A stretch of DNA of 63,251 nucleotides, taken from the NCBI GenBank assembly GCA_964558665.1, contig CAZLFA010000015.1, forward strand, positions 1 through 63,251, written 5' to 3'. The notes beneath the pieces were generated by a model. It had not been told where the DNA came from. It saw only the letters and a list, made by a program, of their open reading frames with translations, and made no database searches. Origin of the DNA: CAZLFA01 sp964558665. Lineage in GTDB: Bacteria; Desulfobacterota; Syntrophia; Syntrophales; PHBD01. Both the position numbers and the translations under genes were made by a program. This document shows positions 14,948 to 23,283 of this stretch, in pieces (positions within the stretch are counted from its first letter, which is position 1; the number at the start of each line of letters is the position of its first letter).

Positions 14948-15415
14948 TTATGTAAAAAAATATAAAAACGAATACTGGGGCAGAACAGATCCCTTGAAAA
15001 ACAGTGCAAACATGCCAATCCCGATCACAATGAAAGCCGTCGCGATAACTCTTCTCATCCTCAACATATTGACCGCAAAGAGGATCAAGATGCACAATCC
15101 GAAAGCCAGACAGAACGGGCAGAATACGTCATGCACGATCTGAAAATGGACAAGCAGAATCTCGCCGCCGACGGCGCTGGAGAGCATCATTGTGCGAACC
15201 TGATCGATTATCAGCGAATATCGTGAAAGTGCCGGCAATGCCATGACAAGCAATACAGCCATGAAGATGATGCCGACGATTTTCAGGTCCACACCCATAA
15301 ATGTTCCGCTAAGATAGGAACATGACGTGTCGCAGATCTCGTAATATATCATCAGTCCCATGCCGATCAGCGGAAAGACGATATTGATCGGCTTCGACCA
15401 CTTGTCCCAATTCAT
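14948..15415 (-). CDS. Vitamin K epoxide reductase (VKOR)-family quinone-linked disulfide oxidase
   Basis: A 155-residue four-helix membrane protein. A first cysteine pair is in CDTSCSYLSG, the serine is the VKOR quinone-site type, and the active CxxC is FCPFCLAFG in the last part. Bacterial VKORs re-oxidise DsbA and pass electrons to quinone, replacing DsbB. The gene directly upstream encodes a DsbA-like protein 17 bp away, which fits that pairing. AGAGGGGG lies 7 nt before the ATG at 15415. Confidence 0.85.
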   Translation of the reverse strand: MNWDKWSKPINIVFPLIGMGLMIYYEICDTSCSYLSGTFMGVDLKIVGIIFMAVLLVMALPALSRYSLIIDQVRTMMLSSAVGGEILLVHFQIVHDVFCPFCLAFGLCILILFAVNMLRMRRVIATAFIVIGIGMFALFFKGSVLPQYSFLYFFT

Positions 15416-15432
15416 TGCCGGCCCCCTCTCTT

Positions 15433-16011
15433 TCACTTCAATGCCTTCAATGCATTGTTGATGTTTGCTCCCCCGACGAAGGTCTCTTTCTTTCCCTTTT
15501 TTATGATTACGCAGCTTGGCGTCTGACTGATTTTATCTTCTTTGATGAGGTCATTGTACCTCTTGAAGATATGTTTGGGATCAAAGGTTGAGTATGATAT
15601 CCCCTTGCCCTTGAAAAGCTTCTCAACCTCTTCACCGGTCGTTATTTTATTGCCGGCTGCCGCATCGAAAAGCACATTTCTAACCTTAAGGGCATGATCC
15701 AGGCTATTCTTTGATTTCAGGGCATAGAGGAAATATCGGGCATACAGGGGGCTGTGGCTGTGGAAAGGTACATCCACCAGCGTCAGGTGAATAAACTTTT
15801 TGTCGATCAGGTTCCTGAGCAAAGGCTCCACGGAAAGCTCCATGCTCCGACAGGGCGGACAGAAATAGTCCGCGTAGATACGCACCTGGACTGCACCGGA
15901 ACCATACTTTGGAAAATGAGCTTCTCTGGTCTGAGCGGAAGCAGAGTTAACAGATGTGATGATTAAAATACCGACAAACAAAATCATGGATATGATGTTT
16001 CTTTTGTTCAC
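15433..16011 (-). CDS. DsbA-like periplasmic thiol oxidoreductase
   Basis: A 192-residue secreted thioredoxin-fold protein: signal peptide ending near SASA^QT, active site YFCPPCRSME, and a cis-Pro loop at QTPSC. It would insert or shuffle disulfides in exported proteins, re-oxidised by the VKOR encoded downstream. It starts with GTG, with GGGAGG 7 nt before. The extra cysteine beside the cis-proline (TPSC) is unusual. Confidence 0.85.
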   Translation of the reverse strand: MNKRNIISMILFVGILIITSVNSASAQTREAHFPKYGSGAVQVRIYADYFCPPCRSMELSVEPLLRNLIDKKFIHLTLVDVPFHSHSPLYARYFLYALKSKNSLDHALKVRNVLFDAAAGNKITTGEEVEKLFKGKGISYSTFDPKHIFKRYNDLIKEDKISQTPSCVIIKKGKKETFVGGANINNALKALK

Positions 16012-16058
16012 CTAGATACCTCCCGCATTAAGAATTTTTCAAATACGATAACACCGGT

Positions 16059-16772
16059 TTATAATACCTGCCAAAATGGATTACCAATAAAATATGTCGC
16101 CAGAATAACAATAATAACTCCCGCGCATTTGCGAAACCATATACCCGCCTGCTGCCATGCCCGATTTTCAATGACTTTGCCGACAAGTGCGGTGGATATT
16201 CCTGCCGCCAGGATGGGAAGGCTGTGACCGACAGCAAAGAGGGTTATGAGCATCAGGCCCATGGCCACCTGCTGCTGGACGGTAATGATGGCCAGAATGG
16301 GGGCGATAAAGCCGAAAGTGCATGATCCTGAAAGTATCCCATAGGCAAGGCCGAGAAAGAAAGCCCCGCTCCAACCGCGGAGGTTGAGGCGATGTATCAG
16401 ACCATTCCCGGAAACGGAGCAGGCCTGGACGCCGAACATTCCCAAAGCCACCCATAAAAGGATCAAGCCGACGACAATCTGCCAGTATGGCCCCACGTCA
16501 CCAAGCATGCGCCCCAGAAGAGCACAGATGAAACCGACAGCGGCAATCGAAAGAAAAAGGCCGCCGGTAAACAGCACGACGTAGAGTCCCGCCTGGCGGG
16601 GAGAAAGGGTTTCTTTCTGGCCGGCTACATAAGCCACCATAAGAGGTATGGAAGCCAGGTGACAAGGGCTGAACAGGACACTTACCACACCCCATAAGAA
16701 ACATCCCAAGGCAGCAAGGATCGGGGCGCCGGTCATCCAGTGGTTGATTGTCAGGAAGAATGTCTCCAGCAT
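16059..16772 (-). CDS. ccdA: CcdA/DsbD-type transmembrane electron carrier
   Basis: A 237-residue inner-membrane protein with six helices. The two redox cysteines are in FSPCHLASIP (Cys37) and SGSCTFGF (Cys151), with the prolines and glycines usual in CcdA. It moves reducing equivalents from cytoplasmic thioredoxin to periplasmic thiol proteins such as those encoded next to it. It lies 11 bp after the periplasmic thioredoxin gene. Confidence 0.88.
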   Translation of the reverse strand: MLETFFLTINHWMTGAPILAALGCFLWGVVSVLFSPCHLASIPLMVAYVAGQKETLSPRQAGLYVVLFTGGLFLSIAAVGFICALLGRMLGDVGPYWQIVVGLILLWVALGMFGVQACSVSGNGLIHRLNLRGWSGAFFLGLAYGILSGSCTFGFIAPILAIITVQQQVAMGLMLITLFAVGHSLPILAAGISTALVGKVIENRAWQQAGIWFRKCAGVIIVILATYFIGNPFWQVL

Positions 16773-16783
16773 GACCAGCCTCT

Positions 16784-17161
16784 CTATTTAACACCCATCG
16801 CTTTGAGTTGCGCCACGATGTCCTCTTCGCTCATGAACCCGACGTGGCGTGAGATTTCCCGACCGTTCTTGTCTAAAAAAACCTGGGTGGGGATGGCACG
16901 CATACCGAATTGCTGTGCGGCTTCTCTTTGATACCTGAGATCGATAAAGATTATTGCCGCCCTGCCCTTGTACTTCTTCTCCAGTTTTTCAAGAATCGGC
17001 GCCATCATCTTGCAGGGAATACAGGACGCGGATCCCAGATCGACAATGGTAACTGTATTTTTAACGGGTATGCTTTTCAGATCGACAGAAGCTGCCCGTG
17101 CACCTTCACTGCCAGTAAGCAACAGCAGAATGACAGCAATTGCAATTTTAAATTTAATCAT
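16784..17161 (-). CDS. Periplasmic thioredoxin
   Basis: A 125-residue thioredoxin-fold protein with a signal peptide (MIKFKIAIAVILLLL, cleaved near ARA^AS). The active site is SASCIPCKMM and the cis-Pro is in RAIPTQVF. The motif CIPC differs from standard CGPC, so the redox potential may be shifted. It is a probable reductant partner of CcdA immediately downstream. The start was moved from 17185 to the ATG at 17161 because the signal peptide begins there. Confidence 0.85.
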   Translation of the reverse strand: MIKFKIAIAVILLLLTGSEGARAASVDLKSIPVKNTVTIVDLGSASCIPCKMMAPILEKLEKKYKGRAAIIFIDLRYQREAAQQFGMRAIPTQVFLDKNGREISRHVGFMSEEDIVAQLKAMGVK

Positions 17162-17205
17162 CAAGGGAATAAGTCCTTCAAGCAATATTTAAATCTCTGA
17201 CAGTC

Positions 17206-17583
17206 TCAACTGCTATGCAATGCCTTTATGATACCTTCCTTGATCCTGTCAAGAGTCTCCCGATCAAGGTCGCAACGCATCTTTTTTTCTATACCCCATT
17301 CCGTGATAATGAAGTGATTCTTCACCGTAGCATCCACATGCTCAATGATTCTTTTGGCACAGGCAACAGGACATCCGTCCAGCACCAGCATCTCGTCGGC
17401 ATCCTTGACGGAGCGAACGAAACCATCCCGATGCGCAGCTATCCCTGCCAGGCAAAACCGCTTTCCGTAACCTTCCTCGCTCAATTCCATTGCAAGTTGA
17501 TTGGTAATTTGTCCTACATTCGCCGCCCCGGCGCACCAGATGATCATCCGGTTGCTTCCTTCCTCACAGCACGCATCAGTCAT
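17206..17583 (-). CDS. DGC-domain putative zinc-binding protein
   Basis: A 125-residue protein of the DGC family (COG4273 type). It shows an IWCAGAANVGQITN nucleotide-loop-like start and the LDGCPVACAKRI motif that names the family. An N-terminal vicinal pair (TDACCEEG) adds to the cysteines. The family is often found beside arsenic or mercury genes, but its biochemical role is not established. It heads the long redox operon, is preceded by two inverted repeats, and has GGGAGG before the ATG. Confidence 0.8.
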   Translation of the reverse strand: MTDACCEEGSNRMIIWCAGAANVGQITNQLAMELSEEGYGKRFCLAGIAAHRDGFVRSVKDADEMLVLDGCPVACAKRIIEHVDATVKNHFIITEWGIEKKMRCDLDRETLDRIKEGIIKALHSS

Positions 17584-17647
17584 ATTCTTTTACCTCCCTG
17601 TCCCATATTTCATATGGATCATATTGGCCAGATTTTGTCTTCTCCCA

Positions 17648-17679
17648 GTACAGTTCAATCTGTACATGTTCAAACATGT
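17648..17679. promoter_or_regulatory. Two adjacent perfect inverted repeats, candidate operator
   Basis: GTACAG (17648-17653) with CTGTAC (17660-17665) around 6 nt, and ACATGTT (17664-17670) with AACATGT (17673-17679) around 2 nt. The pair fills the 107-bp gap between acr3 and the DGC gene. A regulator acting on the DGC redox operon is a natural reading. Confidence 0.6.
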
Positions 17680-17690
17680 CTTCCGACCTG

Positions 17691-18795
17691 TCAGTCCATA
17701 CTCCGAACCTTCTCTTTGACCGGTTCCATCTTCCCGATCGGGATCCCTCTTTCCGCTTCAGAAAACAGACTATTCCCGGAGCGGCGGGCCGCCCATACCA
17801 GTGCCAGCATGACCGGCACCTCGATCAGGGGACCGATAACCGTAGCCAGGGCAACGGCAGGATTGAAGGCGGTGATGGCAATGGCTATGGCAATCTCGAA
17901 ATCCCTGCCGGTGGAGTTGAAGGCCACAGCTACGGAATCCTTATAGTTCAGACCCATTGTCCAGCTCGTCAGATAAACCACAGCAAACATCGCCCAGAAA
18001 AAATCGTCATGGGGACAGCCATTTGGATAATCAGCATCGGATTCTCCAGAATAAGATCCCCTTTCAGAGCGAACATGACAATAGGGTAAACAGAAGTCCG
18101 ATTATCGACAAGGAATCGAGGTAAGTCTTAAAGTGCTTGAATCCTTCTTCGCCCAGTCTGCCAATGGCTATGCGTCTCGTCATGAAACCCGCCACGAGAG
18201 GGATGCCCAAATAGAGAAGTACGCTTTCTCCCACAACGAAAACATCGAAAGAGACATTTCCCAGGAGCAGTTTGGCATACAGGGGAATGAGCAGCATCTG
18301 GCAGACGGAATTGATCGCCACCAGAACAATAGCCAGGGCATTATTTCCCAATGCAAGAAAAGTGAAGACAATGACCATGGCAATACATGGTGCAAGACCG
18401 TATAAAACAAGTCCAACGTAAAGATCGGGATAGGCGGAAAGAAATATCTTTGCCAGTAGCAGCATAAAGAACGGTGCAACCAGATAGTTTAAAAAAAGCA
18501 CGATCAGCAACTGCTTCGGCGAGGTGGCTGCCTTGCCCGGATCCTCCACTTTCACGTTCGTCATGGCCGGATAGATCATCAGAAACAGACCGATCACAAC
18601 ACCGAGTGCAAGGCTGTTTGCCAGAGTAAACTGATAGGTCCCCTGAAAGATGGCCTTGATAGCGTCAATCGGCGGCGTCAGGGCGAAGTTTGAAATTACT
18701 TATAACTTCCCAATGGCGATACCCACCGCCATGCTGACAATGACAAATACCGGCAGAAACCTGAAATCCTGCACTTTCTCTAAATACCTTCTCAT
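17691..18795 (-). pseudogene. acr3: acr3 arsenite exporter, disrupted by a stop and two frameshifts
   Basis: Joined over three lesions, the reading gives an about 365-residue Acr3 (BASS superfamily) arsenite carrier. It has an N-terminal helix (FLPVFVIVSMAVGIAIGKL), LTPPIDAIKAIFQG, LVLYGLAPCIAMVIVF with the conserved arsenite-site cysteine, and the terminal VAVAFNSTGRDFEIAIAIA. Lesions: an in-frame TAA at 18700-18702 after IGKL, a one-base loss near 18082-18085, and a one-base loss in the A6 run at 17998-18003. Either the gene is dead or the assembly has errors; the homopolymer case looks like sequencing error, the stop does not. Confidence 0.85.
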
Positions 18796-18831
18796 GAATA
18801 GTAATTCTCCTTTTCCCCTTCCTCAGACCAA

Positions 18832-19065
18832 CTACTTTCCAAGCCAGGTCTTTATCTCTTCCTTCTTCGGTATTTTTCCTACCGATTTGACCTGGCCGTC
18901 CACTACCACTGAAGGCGTCCCGAAAACGCCATACTCGGCAATCTTTTTAAAGTCCGTCACATGTTCTACCACGGCATCCACGCCGGCTTCAGCAACTGCC
19001 TCTTTAACAATCTTTTCCACCTGATGACACCTGGCGCATCCAGGCCCTAAAATTTTAATTTCCAT
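18832..19065 (-). CDS. Small thioredoxin-fold redox protein (Thioredoxin_3 type)
   Basis: A 77-residue protein of the small redox-active disulfide class: active site GPGCARCHQVEK, cis-Pro in FGTPSVVVDG. Such proteins often accompany permeases and arsenic genes and are thought to supply reducing power. The start is taken at the ATG at 19065, since the protein then begins with the first beta strand (MEIKILG). It overlaps the preceding gene by 11 bp. Confidence 0.85.
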   Translation of the reverse strand: MEIKILGPGCARCHQVEKIVKEAVAEAGVDAVVEHVTDFKKIAEYGVFGTPSVVVDGQVKSVGKIPKKEEIKTWLGK

Positions 19066-19585
19066 AGCTATGATCCTTTCCGGCGGATGATACTGCTTCA
19101 ATCAGCCATTCTCTTATTTTATTTCTGTCAGGCACAATGCCTGCACATACAACACTTCCGTTTACTGCCAGAGCGGGGACACCTATAATTCGATACCTGC
19201 TTATCTCATCAGTATCTGTGATATGGGTCAAATCGCCTGCTATCTTCATCTCCGCCATGACTTCCCGGACATCCTGCTCCAGCTTTGAGCAGTTGAAACA
19301 TCCGGGTCCGAGAACAGCAACCCGGATCACACCCGTTTCCACTTCATCCTCAACGGGCAGCCCCAGATATTTTCTGTACTCTCTCATGACTGCCCCGGCA
19401 TATGCATCTCTGGCAGAACGCGGGATATAATTCTTTTCCTCCAGGGTTTTCATGAGCGCGTCGCCTATTTCCTCCTGGGACATTTCATTACTGACGGACG
19501 ACAAGTCTTCCATCGCCTTCTTCAGACCCATAACTCCGACAGGTTTTCCATTAACGGAGATCTGCATCCAATCTCTATCAGCCAT
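19055..19585 (-). CDS. Two-part protein: small N-terminal domain plus Thioredoxin_3-like domain
   Basis: A 176-residue protein. Residues 1 to about 85 (ISVNGKPVGVMGLKKAM ... MREYRKYLG) form a helical domain I cannot name. Residues 90-170 repeat the small Trx fold with GPGCFNCSKLEQ as active site and IIGVPALAVNG as cis-Pro. The same fold is encoded by the next gene, so the two probably arose by duplication. It starts at 19585, 8 bp inside the end of arsP, so it is translationally coupled. A redox partner role for ArsP or its substrate is inferred from context. Confidence 0.75.
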   Translation of the reverse strand: MADRDWMQISVNGKPVGVMGLKKAMEDLSSVSNEMSQEEIGDALMKTLEEKNYIPRSARDAYAGAVMREYRKYLGLPVEDEVETGVIRVAVLGPGCFNCSKLEQDVREVMAEMKIAGDLTHITDTDEISRYRIIGVPALAVNGSVVCAGIVPDRNKIREWLIEAVSSAGKDHSYGN

Positions 19586-21068
19586 TCCGATGCTCCTCAC
19601 CTTTATCCAAGGATTTTCCTTCCAAAATTCTATTGTGCCTGTTCACCAGATGAATAACGGAAACCAGAATTGCCAGAAACAGCGCCAGATAAGACAGAAG
19701 CGCCAAGGCGCTGGCACCGTCGATCCATGCTCCATAGATCATGCCCGAGGCCGTGCTGAACAGGGCAACCCATGCCACATAGGTCCAGGCCTTCAGGCGG
19801 CCGATTATCGAGGCTGTAATCAATATGCTCTGGAGGCTGAGCTCCGGATCTGCCATCAGATAGGCGATCAGCGGACCGGGATGCATCCCAAGCGAGAGAA
19901 ACATCTTGGCAATAGGCACTTCCACAAGTGTCGGGAAATACATAAAGACGCCGAAGACCACGCCGGCAAGGTTTCCCAGGATTGAGTTCCTGCCGGCGAC
20001 GGCCTGAATCCACTCGGGTCGTATAAACTGGCGGATAACACCCACGGCAAAGACACCGACAACAAGAAGAGGAAATATCTGTTTGACAAAGCGCCATGTT
20101 TCCCAAAGCCATTGCTGGATCTCGAAAGCATCGAAAAAATTCCTCGCCATATACCACAATGCCGCCATTGTCAGGATGATGCCGAATACCTTGCCGTTCA
20201 GGTGTATTTCCACTCCTCCCGACACCGGTTCCATACGGACTGCGGCAATTATCAAAGTAAGAGCAATAAGTGACAGAGAAACCCATGTCCATCGTGAGAA
20301 TCCCTCGTCCACCCTGCCCAATCCCCGCCAGGATGCCAGGCCGATCAAGCCGAGGAGTCCGATCAGTATCGCTCCCTGTGCCGTTACTCCTTCTTCGCCC
20401 TTTGATGCATCGAAGGGTACAAGGCGATTCAGTAAATCCTGAAATTGATCGAATCCATGCACAGGAACGGTAAATTTTGCGTAGGTATCGAGCAGAAACG
20501 TCACTTTCAGTGTCCCGATCAGCAGCAGTGCCACCATCCCGAGGAGGAAAAACAGCGTTGATGAGCTGAGCCCCTCCCGGCCGACAAACGATGTGTCATC
20601 GGCTTCTGCGTGGGCGATATCATCCCGGGAGAAGATAGCGCTCATGATGAGGCCGATGCCGATGCCGAAGACCAGGGAGAGGATGATACGGGCCACGGCA
20701 AAATCGCTGCCCAGTGCTACTCCTGTATAGGAAAGAGCCAGAATGTTTCCCGCCGGGGCGAAAAACAGGAAGGTAATGGCAGGTCCCAGACCAGCCCCCT
20801 TCATGAAGATGCCGGCAAAGAGAGGAACGATTGTGCAGGAACAAACGGCAAGCGTGCTTCCGGCCATTACTGCCGCCGGATAAGCAACATACTTGGGCGC
20901 TTTCCGTCCCAGAAATTTAGTGACCGCCTCTTTGGGAACCAGGGCGGAAAGACCGCCAGCGATGAAGAATGCCGGCACCAGACACAGCAGGACATGCGCT
21001 GCCAGATAGGAAGCCAGGCTGCCCATACCGCTCTGTATCAGTGTTATGATGTAAGCTCCGATGTCCAT
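19578..21068 (-). CDS. arsP: ArsP/DUF318 permease, probable organoarsenical exporter
   Basis: A 496-residue membrane protein of the PF03773 permease family with about ten helices. The segment TLAVCSCTIVPLFAGIFMKGAGLGPAITFLFFAPAGNILAL is the family hallmark; the CxC pair corresponds to the cysteines implicated in binding trivalent organoarsenicals in ArsP. Its length exceeds short ArsP forms because of a long middle loop with extra helices. With arsM in the same island, export of methylated or aromatic As(III) is likely. It starts at the ATG at 21068, 139 bp after arsR, and overlaps the next gene. Confidence 0.8.
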   Translation of the reverse strand: MDIGAYIITLIQSGMGSLASYLAAHVLLCLVPAFFIAGGLSALVPKEAVTKFLGRKAPKYVAYPAAVMAGSTLAVCSCTIVPLFAGIFMKGAGLGPAITFLFFAPAGNILALSYTGVALGSDFAVARIILSLVFGIGIGLIMSAIFSRDDIAHAEADDTSFVGREGLSSSTLFFLLGMVALLLIGTLKVTFLLDTYAKFTVPVHGFDQFQDLLNRLVPFDASKGEEGVTAQGAILIGLLGLIGLASWRGLGRVDEGFSRWTWVSLSLIALTLIIAAVRMEPVSGGVEIHLNGKVFGIILTMAALWYMARNFFDAFEIQQWLWETWRFVKQIFPLLVVGVFAVGVIRQFIRPEWIQAVAGRNSILGNLAGVVFGVFMYFPTLVEVPIAKMFLSLGMHPGPLIAYLMADPELSLQSILITASIIGRLKAWTYVAWVALFSTASGMIYGAWIDGASALALLSYLALFLAILVSVIHLVNRHNRILEGKSLDKGEEHRNG

Positions 21069-21207
21069 TTTTTCCAACCCGTCCTTTAGTTTTCGCAGGA
21101 GAAATTCTTTGTTTTCTGAAAAGCCTATAATGCTGATGGAAATGTAACAGTCAATAATATTACTACAAAGGAATATATACTTGCTAATTCCATTCACTCG
21201 TCAAGCT

Positions 21208-21555
21208 TCAGGTCTTACCGCAGATCACCTCCCGGTCAATGCCCGGCAGGTTATCAAGAATCACTTTTATGTCAGGTTCCTCGCCCAGCCAGTGCTTCAG
21301 GTTTCCCAGCATGGTTGCCGCATACGGGCTTTTATCTCCGCTGGCCAGGGCGTAATTGACCCAGAGTCCGTCCTTCGAATAGGTGACCAGGCCGGCTTCT
21401 TCCAGGAGCTTCAGATGTTTGGAAACCGTTGGTTGAGCCAACCTCAGGGCGACCTGCATCTCGCAGACGCACATCGATTTTTGCTGCAGCATCTTCAGCA
21501 GCTTGATGCGGTTCGGATCGGACAATGCCTTCATGACTTTTACGAATTCTTTCAT
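21208..21555 (-). CDS. arsR: ArsR/SmtB-family metalloid-responsive repressor
   Basis: A 115-residue winged-helix repressor. The As(III) site is visible as SMCVCEMQ in the alpha-3 helix, the classic CVC motif. The recognition helix is LAQPTVSKHLKLLEEAGLV. Binding of arsenite should release it from DNA. GGAGG lies 7 nt before the ATG at 21555; the longer frame upstream contains the operator and promoter and is not coding. It likely controls itself and arsP through the palindrome at 21580-21597. Confidence 0.92.
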   Translation of the reverse strand: MKEFVKVMKALSDPNRIKLLKMLQQKSMCVCEMQVALRLAQPTVSKHLKLLEEAGLVTYSKDGLWVNYALASGDKSPYAATMLGNLKHWLGEEPDIKVILDNLPGIDREVICGKT

Positions 21556-21579
21556 CGGACACCTCCACAGCAATCTATA

Positions 21580-21614
21580 TATTGCCATATAGCAATACAT
21601 GAAGTGTTTTGCAA
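21580..21614 (-). promoter_or_regulatory. arsR promoter with overlapping ArsR-type operator
   Basis: Minus-strand TTGCAA (21609-21614), 17-nt spacer, TATATG (21586-21591). The palindrome TATTGC (21580-21585), 6 nt, GCAATA (21592-21597) covers the -10 box, so bound repressor would block RNA polymerase. Confidence 0.75.
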
Positions 21615-21691
21615 GTGTTTTTGCAAACAAAAATCCTGTTCGTCAAAATTTAGCTGATAACCATTTAAGATATAAAGCTATGTGGATTATA

Positions 21692-22894
21692 TCAGGACTG
21701 AACGGCCTCGAGTGCCTGCTTCAGAATGGACATTCCTTCCTCGATTTCTCCGGCGGTAATATTTAATGCCGGAAATATTCTGATAACATTACCCTGGGTG
21801 ATATTCACAAAAAGACCCCGTTTTATGCATTCCTTGAAAATCGCATCGGCCGTCTCGCTGCCGGAAACCGTGAAGGCGAGAAGCAGTCCCCTGCCGCGGG
21901 CGGATTTTATTATTCCCGGATAATCTTGTTGCCACTGCGCAAGTTCATTCAAGATCATTGTTTCAGCCTTTTTCACATTTGCAGAAATGTCGTTATCAAT
22001 AAGAAATCTGATAACAGCGTAGGCTACCGCACATCCCAGGGGATTACCACAGTAGGTGCCGCCGTGATCGCCCCTTTCCAGCTTTTGGGAAATCTCCTCG
22101 GTCATCGCAAAGGCACCGAAAGGAAAGCCCCCGGCAATACCTTTGGCCATTGTCAGAAAATCTATCTTAAGATCAAGTCCGCCCGAGGCAAACATGGGGC
22201 CGGTCCTGCAGAACCCCGTCTGCACTTCATCAATAATCAGGAATGCCCCGTTCTTCCTGCAAAGGCAGGATACGGCTTCCAGATAGCCTTCCGCGGGGAT
22301 GTTGACGCCTCCCTCTCCCTGAATCGGTTCCAGGACGACGGCGGCCACCTGTTCATCAAGAACACCGGCGATGGCATCGGCGTCATTATAAGGAACGAAT
22401 CTGTAATTGGGCATCAACGGGTTGAACTTGTCCCGATGCTTCGCCTGCCCGGTAGCGGAGGCGGTGCTGATAGTCCTGCCGTGAAAGCTCTGTTCTGTCG
22501 ATATCACGTCCATCCTTCCGGATACCTTACGCGCCAGCTTGATAACGGCGTCGTTGGCCTCCGCGCCGCTGCTGGAAAAGAAGATGCGCGTCAGACCGCC
22601 GGGAAGGATATCAGAAAGAAGATCCAGAAGGCGGGCCCGAACCGGGGAATAGGTTGCCCCGGAATTGGGGTTCTGAATGATCTTTCTCCCCTGTTCTTCA
22701 AGAGCGCGAACAATGGCCGGGTGCGAGTGACCGAGGCATGTTACCCCCCATCCTGAGGTAAAGTCGATGTACCTTTTTCCCTGCTCGTCCCAAACGTAAA
22801 CGCCTTCGCCCCGTTCAATGGCAATTTCCGTCTTCTTTATGAAAGGCGGGGAGTGGAGGTCTTCCGTCTTTATTGTTCCATTTACTGCTTTCAT
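21692..22894 (-). CDS. argD: Acetylornithine aminotransferase, class III
   Basis: A 400-residue PLP enzyme that makes N-acetylornithine from the semialdehyde in arginine synthesis; many homologues also act on succinyl-diaminopimelate. Visible motifs: FTSGWGVTCLGHSHP, SSSGAEANDAVIKLAR for phosphate binding, EPIQGEGGV, IDEVQTGFCRTG with the PLP-contacting Asp, and the Schiff-base Lys in TMAKGIAGGFPFGA. It stands alone between the ars genes and is not with argC at 26 kb. A GAGGGAATAGGGT stretch precedes the ATG. Confidence 0.9.
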   Translation of the reverse strand: MKAVNGTIKTEDLHSPPFIKKTEIAIERGEGVYVWDEQGKRYIDFTSGWGVTCLGHSHPAIVRALEEQGRKIIQNPNSGATYSPVRARLLDLLSDILPGGLTRIFFSSSGAEANDAVIKLARKVSGRMDVISTEQSFHGRTISTASATGQAKHRDKFNPLMPNYRFVPYNDADAIAGVLDEQVAAVVLEPIQGEGGVNIPAEGYLEAVSCLCRKNGAFLIIDEVQTGFCRTGPMFASGGLDLKIDFLTMAKGIAGGFPFGAFAMTEEISQKLERGDHGGTYCGNPLGCAVAYAVIRFLIDNDISANVKKAETMILNELAQWQQDYPGIIKSARGRGLLLAFTVSGSETADAIFKECIKRGLFVNITQGNVIRIFPALNITAGEIEEGMSILKQALEAVQS

Positions 22895-22968
22895 ACCCTA
22901 TTCCCTCGTATTCTAATATCGGATCAATTACTTGCCGCTTTATTACACAATTGACAAACTCAAATCTT

Positions 22969-23084
22969 CGGTGCAAAGGATTTCACACGGCTCAGAATAT
23001 TTTTTCGACGTAAGCCGCGATCATTCCCCAGCCCTTAACTGATGAAAGAATATTTGATTCGCCGCTTTTAAACCCTTTGCACCG
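22969..23084. repeat. Long imperfect palindrome, copy B of the dispersed hairpin element
   Basis: A 116-bp inverted repeat with outer arms CGGTGCAAAGG (22969-22979) and CCTTTGCACCG (23074-23084), perfectly complementary. The inner part shares with copy A (8114-8200) the strings CGGCTCAGAATATTTTT and AATATTTGATTCGCCGCTT (one difference), but the loop is longer. It lies in the 389-bp gap between argD and the AbrB gene (22895-23283). Apart from the AbrB promoter I see no other element there. Confidence 0.8.
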
Positions 23085-23191
23085 GATGTGAAAGCCGTCT
23101 ATGTGTAACGAGGATTAATATTACGATATCTCTTTTTTGGCAAGCAATGGAAAGACGTCTTTAAACGCCTGAAAAAATTTTACTGCCACCC

Positions 23192-23220
23192 TTGACAAAT
23201 GAATCGCCCTTCATTATATT
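23192..23220 (+). promoter_or_regulatory. Sigma-70 promoter of the AbrB-arsM operon
   Basis: TTGACA (23192-23197), 17-nt spacer, TATATT (23215-23220). Transcription would begin near 23227, inside a set of 9-bp direct repeats. Confidence 0.8.
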
Positions 23221-23244
23221 CTGACTATTCTGATTTATCTGATT
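23218..23244. repeat. Three 9-bp direct repeats at the transcription start
   Basis: ATTCTGACT (23218-23226), ATTCTGATT (23227-23235) and TATCTGATT (23236-23244). Their place over and just after the -10 box makes them a candidate binding site for a repressor, perhaps the AbrB-type protein encoded next. Confidence 0.5.
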
Positions 23245-23283
23245 ATACAACATAACAAGATTTTTCACAGGAGGTAAAAATAT

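Noticed and set aside
21556..21630. Longer ArsR N-terminus
   Set aside because: It would translate through the operator and -10 box; the ArsR fold begins at the ATG at 21555.
22921..23100. Integron attC site or CRISPR repeat at the long palindrome
   Set aside because: No GTTRRRY/RYYYAAC pair flanks the element, no integrase gene is near, and there are no spaced identical repeats.
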